DNA of 64,000 bases from Pagrus major (lineage: Eukaryota; Chordata; Actinopteri; Spariformes; Sparidae): contig NC_133232.1 in the NCBI RefSeq assembly GCF_040436345.1, positions 16,186,220 to 16,250,219 of the forward strand, in the 5' to 3' direction. The translations under genes were made by a program, and so were the position numbers. The notes beneath the pieces are model-generated. The model saw only the letters and a program-made list of their open reading frames with translations. It was not told the DNA's origin and did not search any database. Positions 13,201 through 24,060 of this stretch are shown one piece after another (position 1 is the first letter of the stretch; the number at the start of each line of letters is the position of its first letter).

Positions 13201-16200
13201 TAGACAGAACTACAAATTAAATAGAAGTAGGAAAGTCTGACCTTTTCCGAGAGCTGCTCTCTCACATTGGAGGAGAAAGAATCAATGGACTGTTTGACTG
13301 CTGTAGACTCCACGGAGTCCCTGAGAAATAAACACACACACAAGGAATGTGACCACTTCAAACTGCAATAAAATGATTTAAAGTGTGCATGTAAGTAGTT
13401 AGTTATTGTGTGGTTATATGACAGGGTTAGATTACAAACTACAAATATTAGCTAGAGGTCTTTGAGAACAACGATTGTTTAAAAGTCTTTCATGGATCTG
13501 AAATGAAGTTTGATCTGGAACCTAGCTCAGTTGAATACATAATAAGTTACTGTGAAGTAACGTTCCTTAACAATGATCTTTTATGATGATTAAGTCATTA
13601 CTTCAGTATATGAGTTGTACCCTTATGATAAAGAGTTACAGTCTTGGTTTACCTGTACTGCTCACAGAAGTCAAGGAAAGCATCCAGCACCACCTCCAAC
13701 TGTGTTCCTCCCTGATGACCACGTCTCCTCTGTTTATCAGTGTGGGCCTTTTCTGCGTCTGCAGATGTGCTGCCTTCATGTGGAACAATTAGGTTTTGGT
13801 TACTGAGGTTTATCACATGAACTGTATTTTGTACTGTATAATGAAATACTAAAAACAAAACAAAAGTGTAGGTGCAGGAGCTAGAGCCAGGAGATATAGT
13901 AACAAATGAGATATAATAAGTTGATAAGCAAGTTTCACTTTCATATATTGACATGATTGGTATCAATGTTCTACAACTATAGAAAGCGAATAAGAATATT
14001 TGCCAAAATGTTGAACTACTTCTTAAAACAGGGTTAAAACATCAGGTCTGAGGTTGAAGTGAACAGTGACGTTTAACTTTGCAGCTTAGCTACCCTCTTT
14101 TTTCCCTTACCTGATGAAGACTTTCTAGATTTAGACCTATTGGACGAAGACTTCCTGGTTCTGCCCAAACTTAACACCTTGGCCTTCTTTGGACTCGGGT
14201 TCTGAGTAAATGAAATAAAGAAAAAGATGAATGTAAACTAAGTAAAACACTTAATCTAGGCCATATTCTTGTGGATGCTAGACTCCTGACTACAACGGTC
14301 TGCCATACCCAACTCGTGTCCTCGTCCACCACCTCTTCATCAGATGACAGGACTCTCCTACGTTTCTGCTGGGTGGTGTCAATGTCAGATTCCTCCTGAA
14401 AGAAATAAGTGAAACAGTACCTCTCCTCGTGTTTTTTTTTCTTTTTGAAAGCTACTTTCATTATGACATTATTGCCAAAATTGTGGTAAGATACCCTTGT
14501 TATTGGAAAAGTCATTATTTACTTCCTCACCTGTGACTGAAGGTCAGTGGACTTTACACTTCGTGATTCCCTCTCTCTCTTCACGCTTTTCTTCCTCTGC
14601 TGCTTTTTTAATGGACTTGTTGACAGACAGACAAGACATTTTTTGGGGGGAAGACAGAAACACCAACACACTTTTACAAAAGATGGACAAGATATGATAC
14701 AACCACAAAAGCGCTACAAACAAAAAATGTGCTACACCACAGTTTCTTCACACTGCTCCACCTGGACCTGGAACACACTTATGAACAGACACTGGACTTG
14801 TTCATGGATGTATTTCATCCAAACTCATACTGGATGTATTACATTTGTATTTGGCATAGAGAAATCCTGTTGGTGGATAATAATACAATTGTTGTATTCT
14901 GTATACTGTATATATCTGTAAGTATTTGTATTTCTAAAAAGTGCTGCTCCTTCTCCTCAGTTTTCTTCCATTTATATTCCAGACTTTTTGTGGTCACAAC
15001 TTTGAGAGTCCATGTGGTAGAGCAATTGTTTCTGGTGTGGACCTGTAAAGCCCACTGTAACTTGGTGTGCTATATTCAGCTGATAACTGTCAAATGAAAT
15101 TGTCTTGATTTCTAAAACCAAACACCCATGTCTCTAAGGCCACGTAACTATTCACTTCAAAATGTGCCTTTTTCATCACTTGTCTCAGGTGCAAGTTATG
15201 GATGTATTTATGAATGTGTACACATGTCTATCTGTGAACACATGTTGCATGTGTACATAGGCCTCTATTCATGAATATTAAAGAATATTTACTTATTTTT
15301 CAAATTAGTTTATCTACATTTTTCTATACACCCTTAAAGGGGCTCCGTGGAACTTCTGTGTTGTGTACATAATACAATGGTATCAGTGTGGACAGTAACA
15401 GTAGTAAACATAGTCCTTTGACCTTACCTGGCTTTGACCTTCCCTCCAGTACTTCTCTTCTTCTTCTTCTTCTCCTCTTCCTTCTCAGCAGTGTCCTTTC
15501 TCATGGCTTTTCCTTTGTTTACCCGTTCTTCTTCCTCTGGGACATTTAGATCTTCCTCCAAGGCGGTACTGTGCAGAGGTTTATCTAAACAACACAAGAG
15601 TTCTATTGTCAGCACAAGATTGGTGGTTTGCTGTAATGCTACACTCACACATTTTTTTGTTTTTGCCAATGTCTCTGTGAATTCTGCTTGAACAAGAGCT
15701 GCAGTAAAATAATGCAGGTGTTATATTTGAATGGTTTATGCTTTGTCAGACAGTTTAAAGACACAATGGCACTGACGTGGGTAAAGATAAAGCACTACAG
15801 TGGAAACTCACCATAATTTTGCTGCAGTCCCTCCAGGAAGCTAACTTTATTTATAGCAGACAGGTCGGGAGAATCCATATTACTTATCCGTGATTGTTTC
15901 TGGATTATGACACAAGAGACAACAACTAAATTCCAATTCCATGATTGACAGTAAATCAAGCTAGACATATACATCAACATGTTGCATGGCAATTCCCTCT
16001 TCTTGTGTTTTGCTGAGAAAAATATATACAGTTGACAAGGGGATGGGCCAGTTTCATCCCTTTTCAAAAGTACCAATTTGCATCAAATAATAGATTATAT
16101 ACTACAGTGACCACTGACCAACTCACTTCAGCGTCATGTTGTGGCTCTTTGCGCAGTTTGGCTGCTCTGCCCTTTTTGGTACTGTGGAAACAGAGAAGAC

Positions 16201-16834
16201 AGGAGACGTTACATTAAGATCAGTCTCAATATTTGTGCCACCAGCACCAGCACCAGGTGACAGCTTTTGGCTCTGCCTCAGTCACACCCATCAGCTCCAG
16301 CCAGGCTAGAGTTTGACGCTGACCTCAGATCTACTCAGGAGAAGTTGTGTCGTTAGCTATTATGTGGCAAACTTTACTAATGTACGTTATTTACTGCAAA
16401 GCTAACATCTCTTCTATCACCACCAACACAAGGCATGTTTTTTGTTTTTTTTGTTCAGATAAGCTAGTATGACTATTTTTCTCCAACATGTCTTCTGCCA
16501 AATTAGCTAACATTACAGTAGCTAATTAATGGCGGTTGCGAACAGCACCAATCAAATCATTTGTGAATGAACTTAGCAGCACAGAATCTGGCCAATGTTT
16601 AAAGCATATTCAGCTTTTGTTACTTTTCTTATTTCACTAATTCATTTCAAATGTGCAAGTTAACGTTACAATTAGCTAACGTAACATATAACAGAGGACA
16701 AGCAGGGCAGCGTTACATCTTCAAATTTCTAAACCAACATACGAGAGACGGTGTCTTTAACAGATTCACGGGCTCAGATTTTGGCTGCATTATATCGTAT
16801 AATTAACTTATAGTTCTCACCTCATTTTGGACAT
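9907..16834 (-). CDS. cenpu: Centromere protein U (CENP-U/MLF1IP), 13 coding exons
   Basis: CENP-U is a member of the CENP-O/P/Q/R/U group of the constitutive centromere-associated network. It binds kinetochores and helps recruit Plk1. Coding exons in order: 16821-16834, 16127-16181, 15812-15899, 15428-15584, 14531-14615, 14309-14395, 14111-14201, 13653-13758, 13242-13320, 12325-12372, 10614-10675, 10247-10403, 9907-10032. All join in frame to 384 aa (human about 418). The N-terminal two-thirds is charged and low in structure, with Lys-rich and acidic patches (EKEEEKKKKKRS; SSDEEVVDEDTSW). The C-terminal third is helical and coiled-coil-like (VGSLIRQKTQKLLDAKYELM through EREVQLLLKEKDELKLRS) and ends YGASSLPALLLEAKHIQSAE..., the conserved CENP-U tail. 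Identification rests on this architecture plus its position between casp3 and acsl1, as in human. Paralogy with other kinetochore proteins was considered and is unlikely. TTTATT runs at about 9716-9753 could supply the poly(A) signal. Confidence 0.85.
10198..10244. repeat. (GT)n microsatellite at a cenpu 5' splice site
   Basis: About 23 GT units on the plus strand. In the cenpu transcript this is a (CA)n run that begins right after the donor of exon 10247-10403 (ACG|GTACACACA). Confidence 0.95.
12130..13135. repeat. Patches of old dispersed-repeat sequence in cenpu introns
   Basis: Stretches at about 12200-12300 (ending CTAGTTGCAGACCTA) and 12950-13130 (CACCATGCAGAGCTCTAAA) look like degraded copies of dispersed fish repeats. 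They have no open frame or clear ends. The cenpu exon at 12325-12372 lies between them. Family assignment is uncertain. Confidence 0.25.
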
Positions 16835-16920
16835 CGGCAGCTTAGAAATGTATGTAAACACTAGTATTTCAAACCAGGCTCGAACTGAGACTGCTTCCCG
16901 CAAAACGCTTGAAGTGGGAC
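16835..16920 (-). promoter_or_regulatory. cenpu: cenpu proximal promoter with E2F and CHR-like motifs
   Basis: Just upstream of the cenpu ATG, the minus strand reads TTTTGCGGGAAG (16894-16905), a good E2F-type site. Closer to the ATG is TTTGAAA (16867-16873), a cell-cycle homology region (CHR) hexamer. That pairing is typical of DREAM/E2F-controlled mitotic genes, which fits a kinetochore component. There is no TATA box at a sensible distance. The transcription start is not visible. Confidence 0.45.
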
Positions 16921-18530
16921 TGTACCATTCCACATAAACGGGGGTGAAATCTGGAGCAGTTATTCACAACTAAAAAACTAACATAACAAAACGTACGTTT
17001 ATTTGGGACAAAAAATACAACACATTATACGTAACTTCACAGTGATGTAGTACGGGTACGGTTTACGTAAAATAAACAATTGTACTGAAAATGTGCGAAA
17101 AATATCTTCCCTACGCAGTTTCGCTTAAATTTCGGTCCTACGGGAAGCGAAAGGTTCAGCACCGTTCTGTTTCTTTAGGTCCCAGGGAAAACTTTAGGTA
17201 CAAATTCCCCCCCAAAAAATCCAAATTAAGGTACAAAATTTAGGTCCCAGGGAACAAAATCGGAAATAGTATTTTAGATGCATACGCTTATAAAGACCAA
17301 TGAAATTAATTCAAAGCTATTTACACACAAATTACTCTAGTTTCAACACATAAAACAAGTGAAAGGCATGTTTTGTTTGTTTTGTTGGATACAATCCATC
17401 CTAAATAATATGATATAATTTGTCTCGGCCTTATGAATACAGAATGTACAAATAATAGGACTCAATAAAACTCAACTACACAGCTAAATAGTTTTTTTCC
17501 AAACACAAAGCCCATACAAACCAAAAGACAGTAGATCACACAGCTGTTCTGATGATTTTTAATTAGCATTTTTACAAAACAAATTTGAGTAACAGTAAAA
17601 ACAATTATGGCAAACCACAGTCAAAAGTACTTCCATGGAATTAAAACAGTAAAACATTCAAGAGGATTTCATTTGGGTTTAATCACCCTATTATAAAAAT
17701 TAAGAAAACTGATTTCTTAAACAATCTCTTCCCTTCCTGTTAAGATCATAAATAAATTAAAACAGAAGCAGTTTCCCTATGTCCTGTTTGTTCTCTAGTA
17801 CCCGATTTTCCTGTGTACAGCTAGCTTTATTTCGACTTTTTAAAATATGGCTCTCTCTGCTGGTTCACAGGATCCTAACTGGACCAAAGCTTATTCGTGA
17901 AAAGATTCAAGGACCCAGCAGAAACATTCCTATTAACCATTGTGAATTTTAACTTCCTACTGAACAAACTCAAGAAACAGTAAAATAAAATCATGAGCTC
18001 TGACGAAAAATGTAATTTAAGACACTGACATGTTGAAGTAGTGGCCTGAGTCTTTGTCCTTAAAGTTAAAGGGTGTGTGCAGGTGTAAGGAGGTAAGGTG
18101 TGTGATTCTCGTCACTAAAATCCTGAGATATCTGATGCTACAGAGCTGCTCTTCGATACTTCCCTTTAAATTGCCCCTCATGAAGGTAATATCACAAAAA
18201 AATTGATTTGAATCAACACAGGATCACAGATTGTGTACTGTACATAGCATATGCAAAACTACTTCATCAATAGACACATTTATATTCAGCAAAATATCTA
18301 TTCTGGACCCTCAGAGGTTTTGTACTCTGTGCTGTTGATCCTAAAGGTTGATGATTTTGTTCTAACTGCTTTAAATCAAGTTCCATTAAAAAGCTACATC
18401 ACCTCCCGTTCCTGTTGTTTCTAGTGTTAATGTTCATGAAGACATAACAGGTCCACAATCCTTTTGGTCTGAGAGGATGCCTTCATTTCACTTCATGCTC
18501 TTGTGCATGTTCTTCCATTTTGCTCTCCTT
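16921..18530. other. Intergenic DNA and acsl1 3' UTR
   Basis: No coding potential was recognised. The acsl1 3' UTR should occupy the part from 18530 downwards. Candidate minus-strand poly(A) hexamers are TTTATT at 17826-17831 and TTTAAT at 17558-17563 (ATTAAA on the transcript). DNA near 16990-17280 is non-coding and contains repeated TTTAGGTCCCAGGGAA-type words. Confidence 0.4.
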
Positions 18531-21500
18531 CTACATTTTGATCCCAGCGTACAGTTCGTCTATCTGAGATCTGAAGTGTTGTCGCATTTCATTCCTCTTG
18601 GCCTTCAGAGTTGGAGTGAGCAGGCCGTTCTCGATTGAGAACATCTCAGTGTGGATGCAGATGGCCTTCACCTAAAGGACACATACGTGGTGGCAGGTTG
18701 TGTTAGAGGGGATGATAAAGTTTCACTTTCAGACAAAAGAGTCCCATGGCTGGAAACAGTTTGTAAAAACACCACAAAGTCTACTGAGCTATCCAGAGGT
18801 ATGGCCCACTGAATTATGAGCAAGTGTTGTACCTGCTCAAAGGACTTGAGGCCTGCTTCCTTGCCCAATCGCACCATGTCTTCCAAGATGGCTGCCTTGA
18901 CTTCCTGTACAGGCAGAAAAAAGGCAGGTTGCTCAGTACAATGAGCTAATAAAAAGCTCTTTCAATTAGCTCTCTGTACATGGGCTATGGTTTCCAAAAA
19001 CAAGCTTCATTCAGTCTAAGCTTTCAGTTTCTTGTTTAAAGCAATTTTAGTAGTTCAAATGTGTTTGTTTTGGTCATCAACACCATCTGTCGTGTTCTAA
19101 AATGTGTTATTTTAAATATTAATTATGTAAATGTGGACTTTTTACAATAATTCCCCTCATACAAGACAAAGTGATCCTTTAATGTTCATTGGTCTTTGTT
19201 TTCTTTTGTATTCAGTAGAGTTTGTCAAACTTACATACTATATAGAGGATATGACTGGAGCTGGATGTTTCAACCTTTATCTGTTATTTGTAGCTATCCA
19301 TTTTTACTTCTCTGCTTGATTGCTAACTATTTTTCAAACACTCAATTAGAGTTCAGGTGTGAGCTGTCTCAGTTTGGTAGGAGGCTGGTCTGGTGCTGGT
19401 AGTTTATTAGTTATTGTGCCAATAAATATATTAAGTTTAGCCTCACACTGGTTTGTAGTGCCATTTCTTTATTTTCCTTCAAACCAAATATGTGAAACAG
19501 AAAGAAGTACAATTAGAAAAAGCAATTTCTTTTTTCTTCTTCTTTTTGAATTAGTTGATCTTTCCATGCACCCCCTTACAACTGCAGAAATACCTCCTGG
19601 TGTACATGTGTCAAAAGGAGGGAAATTAATTTACAGTGTGGCCACAGGAAGCAGTATGTATGCAGTCTGAATGCATTGTGTCATTACACTATGTAAAGTA
19701 TTACCGCTCTGCCACATAGTTCCTGGTAGCTGCCTTCCAGTCCCAGCGTCCTCTTGGTCCAGCCAGACAGGAAGTCAGGGTCAGGAACCACCATTGCTAC
19801 CAGACACGCCTGCATATAAAACACAATACAGACAGTAAATTTAACCAAAGGGAACAGAGGTCAGAGAGACTGTGGGCCTAATGGTTAGCTTGATTGCAGT
19901 TAAACAGGGAACATTCACACATTCAATTTCGTCCACCTACCTGTAGACTATCTCCGTGCACGTAGACCTGTGCCACTGCATCACTCCTCGTGTAGACATT
20001 CTCAATCTTTTCAGGAGCAATGTACTCCCCCTGTGCCAGCTTAAAGATGTGCTTCTTCCTGTCCACGATCTTCAGGGTGCCATTCTGTAAACACATACAC
20101 ACAGAATTTATCTTAGTCCACATATTTATGAAACGCCTCCAGGTTGACAAACACACAGAATGCTATGAATAAAGCTGAAGGTAATTAATTTCGGGTGAAA
20201 TAAATATCTGTAGCATTGAGATGAAAAAAGTGAGGTTGAAATTAAACGACATAATTTAACGTACCGGAAGCCATTTTCCAATGTCTCCAGTGTGAAGCCA
20301 TCCATCTGCATCAATAGTCTCAGCAGTCTTCTCTGGGTCCTTCAGATAGCCCTGGAACACGTTAGGACCCTTCACACACACCTTAAAACCAAAACACATA
20401 CACAGTCAGTTATGAGTGTGCATTTATAAGAAATATAAAAACCACATGATGTATGTTTATGTTTCACCTCTCCCTCTCCGTTTACAGCCAGGTAGTTCAT
20501 CTCAGACACATCCACAAGTTTGATTGAGTTACACGGCAGAGGAGCTCCAACATGGCCTGTCGACATGAGGTAAAATTTAGTTCATCCATCACTTAAAGGC
20601 TTTATGCCGTAAGACAGAAAAAAAAACACAACATAATTTCACATTTTTAAGTCAAGCAGCTTTGTTATTCATTACCAGCACTCCAGTCCCCAGGCATGGT
20701 CGTGGTGCATCCAGCTGTACACTCTGTTTGTCCATAGCCTTCATAGAACTGAGACAGAGGAAAAGCTATGATTGTTAGGCAACCGATTGGGAACAGAAGA
20801 AGATTGTGGATGATTGCAGACAGTAGTACATTGCACAGTTTCAGTTAAAGGTGGTAGAAAAGATACCAGATAACATTTGAAAAAGGGCTGAGCTTAACTT
20901 GAGTGTGTTCGTGTTACCTGGCAGCCTATTGCAGCTCTGAGGAAGGTGAGGACAGTAGGAGAGATGGGAGCAGCTCCAGTTATCATGAGACGCACACGAC
21001 CTCCAAGGCTGGCCTGTAGAGGGCAGCACACTACATTAATCTGACAGTAATGCAGTATCAACATACCAAGTAAATAACATAAAAAACATTATCCAACACT
21101 GCATCACCTTCAGCTAAGCTGTTTGAGAATGCTAAAGTTGTAGGTATATTTATTGTGTGCTCAAAGGATATAAATCAATGCCTTCTGTAACAAACCCTAC
21201 ATATGAGTTAAGCCTGTGTCTACAAACATAAAAGCCACCTAAGTATCTGAAGTTGAAGTAAATTGTGAGAAAACAACAACAAAAAACTACTTTCATAGAA
21301 CCAACTAACCAAATGTTTATTTTATTTATTATGCATAATTAAAAAAATTAGTTAATTGTATCAAAGGATAAGTTCACCCAAAAATGAAAAGTCAATATCT
21401 ACCCACCCTCATGCCGATGAAAAGTCAGGTTAAGTTTCATAGTCAACAAAATATTTCTGGAGCGTCACAGCAAAACAGCCTTGCAGCATTCTGCTAAACA

Positions 21501-24028
21501 ACTGAAGTAGATGGAGACTAAAATTAGAAAAAAAGAAAGAAGTAAAAAGCATAAAGTGGCTCCATACAGCTCGTCCAGCTTTATCCAAGTTTCTGCAAGC
21601 CCTGAGACCAAATTGATTTGAAAAGACATTATTTACACTCTCAATGCGCAGCTGAGCTCATGCCTATACTTCAGCCAGGTTGTGGCTAAGCTTTTAGCTT
21701 AGCAGCTACAGTGAATATTTCAGCCTTAGAAGGGGTGTAGATAACAAGACTTTGGAATAGATTAGGCTCTATGAGCTGTGTGAAGCCACTTTGTTTTTTT
21801 CAGCTGTTTTTTTGTCTTAAAACAAGTCCACATCTACTTCGGTTGTTTAGGAGAATGCTGCAACCCTGTTTTGCTGTGAAACTCCAGAAATGTTATTTGG
21901 ACTACAAAACTTCCTCCGATTTTCCATCAGCTTGAGGGTGAGTAAATAATAGCTGAATTTTCATTTTTGAGTGAGTTCCTTTAATTTGATATATCGCCCA
22001 GCCCTAGAAAATCCCATTCCAAGACATGGAGGAGACAACCATACAGTGACGTAACAGGAGTTTGAACTGTGCTGGCTCTGTGTACCTGGACCTTCCCGAA
22101 GATGAGTCGATCCCAGATACTGTCTCTCCTCATGATGCCTTTCATCATCTCTGCCTCCTTCCTCCTGAAGGCGAAGCCCAGCACCCAGCGCTTCAGAGAG
22201 CTGTTGGCCTGCCCAAAGATCTGCAGAGACACACACACCAATGCTTACAATTATTAGGAACAGTATCATCCTTAATTTAAAATGCTAATATGAGCAGCGT
22301 CAGGTGATAGTTTTGATAGCTAATACTCCTGTCAATAAGGCTATCATCATTGTGTCCACCTACCTTATCATACATTCTGTTCAGGAGTCGGGGTACCACA
22401 GGGAACACAGTGGGTCTCAGTGTGTTCAGGTCATCTGACAGCCAACGAATATCTCCCTGAAAATAGCCAATCCTGGCTCCCTGCGCTATCATCACTCCCT
22501 GTCAGAAGAGAAAATTTAACAGCTCCTCATAACTGCTTCATATATAATGACAGAGGTTGACACACAGGGTTTGTAGGAATACTACAGGGTGACTATGGGA
22601 TCTAAGGGAATATACAATACCTGTACTACTCTCTCAAACATATGAGCCAGGGGCAGGTAGGAAATATGGACGTCGCTGGTACACATTGGACAGTGAACCT
22701 AAAACACGTGTATACACACACAGACAGGAATGCAGACAGGGTCACATTGACACACAGTTGTACAAACACACACGAGCGATGGACACGAGCCAGACAAACA
22801 GACAGACAGGGGAACACACAGACAGGCAGGAGAAAGCAGTTTGTTAATGTGTGTACCTCCACCACCCTCTCAAACATGTGGGCCAGAGGTAGAAAAGACA
22901 GCATGACATCTTCTGACGTGGTCTGAGCGCAAGACTGGAGAGAAGAGGGAATAGTTTACCAAAGTTCCTCCCACTTCAAACAAATTAAATTTTATCATTA
23001 TTTCTTCCTCTTGAGATATGGTGGTACTTCTGGATCCTGAATCATTGGAGGGATTGAAATGTCAGTGCAACAGCTGGAAACGCTCTGCTCCATCATTATA
23101 AAAAAAACGAATACAAATAAATCTCAGTCAAGTCGCTTTAACCTCCCTCACTCTTGTTCTTACTTTTCTGTCTATTCTAGCATTGAACTTGACTCAACAG
23201 AAACTGGCCACAATCTTAACAAAGCTCCTTTTTTTTTGCCTTTGCCCTACTTCCTCAGTAGATCTGTTGAAGCCATGACGGCATTACTACTGTAGTACAG
23301 GAATATTAACAGTATTGTCAATTATAGCGTTATAAGAGGAGGAGGTGAAGAGGAAAAGTAGAAAGAGAGGGAGAGGTAGAGGTAGAAGAGTAAAAGAGGA
23401 TGTGGAGAAGGTGAAGGAGGAGGTGGAAAAGGAAAGGAGGAAGTAGGAGGATGAAGAACATGAGGTAAAGAAAGAGAGGAGATGTAATGGAGGAAAGAAG
23501 GAAGTAGAGAGGGAGGGGTGGAGGTAGAGCAAGAAAAGAGGAAGAGCAGGAGAGGAAGAGACAAAGAATGAAGAGAGGAGATAAAGAAGGAAAAGGGAGG
23601 TAGAGGAGGAGGTGAAGTAGGAAAGGAGGAAGTAGAGGAGGAAGAAGATGAGGTAGAGAAAGAAGAGGTGGTAAGAGGAGGAAAGGAGGAACTGGAGAAG
23701 GAAATGAGGTAGAGCAGGAGAGGAAGAGAGAGGGAGGGGAGGCAATAACTGAGGAAAAGAGGAGGTAGAGGAGGAAAGGAAGAGGTAGCAAAGAGGAGGA
23801 GTAGACAGAGGAGGGTAGGAGATCAAGTATTACATCAGCACCTCACCTCTGTCACTCTAATGAAGGCTGAGCAGTTGGACACAATATTCCCATGAGTCAG
23901 CATAGCTCCCTTTGGGTTTCCTGAAAGCGCACACACACACACACACACACACACATAGGTCATCTTTACATCTTTAAAGTAGTAGTAGGGTACTCTTGAT
24001 TACTCATGAAATCATACTGGGTGCTATA

Positions 24029-24060
<32 letters not shown>

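Noticed and set aside
23287-23826. Long minus-strand open frames rich in Ser, Leu, Pro and Phe (up to 179 codons)
   Set aside because: They are produced by the purine-rich tract on the plus strand, which rarely forms stop codons. They lie in an acsl1 intron and have no family similarity.
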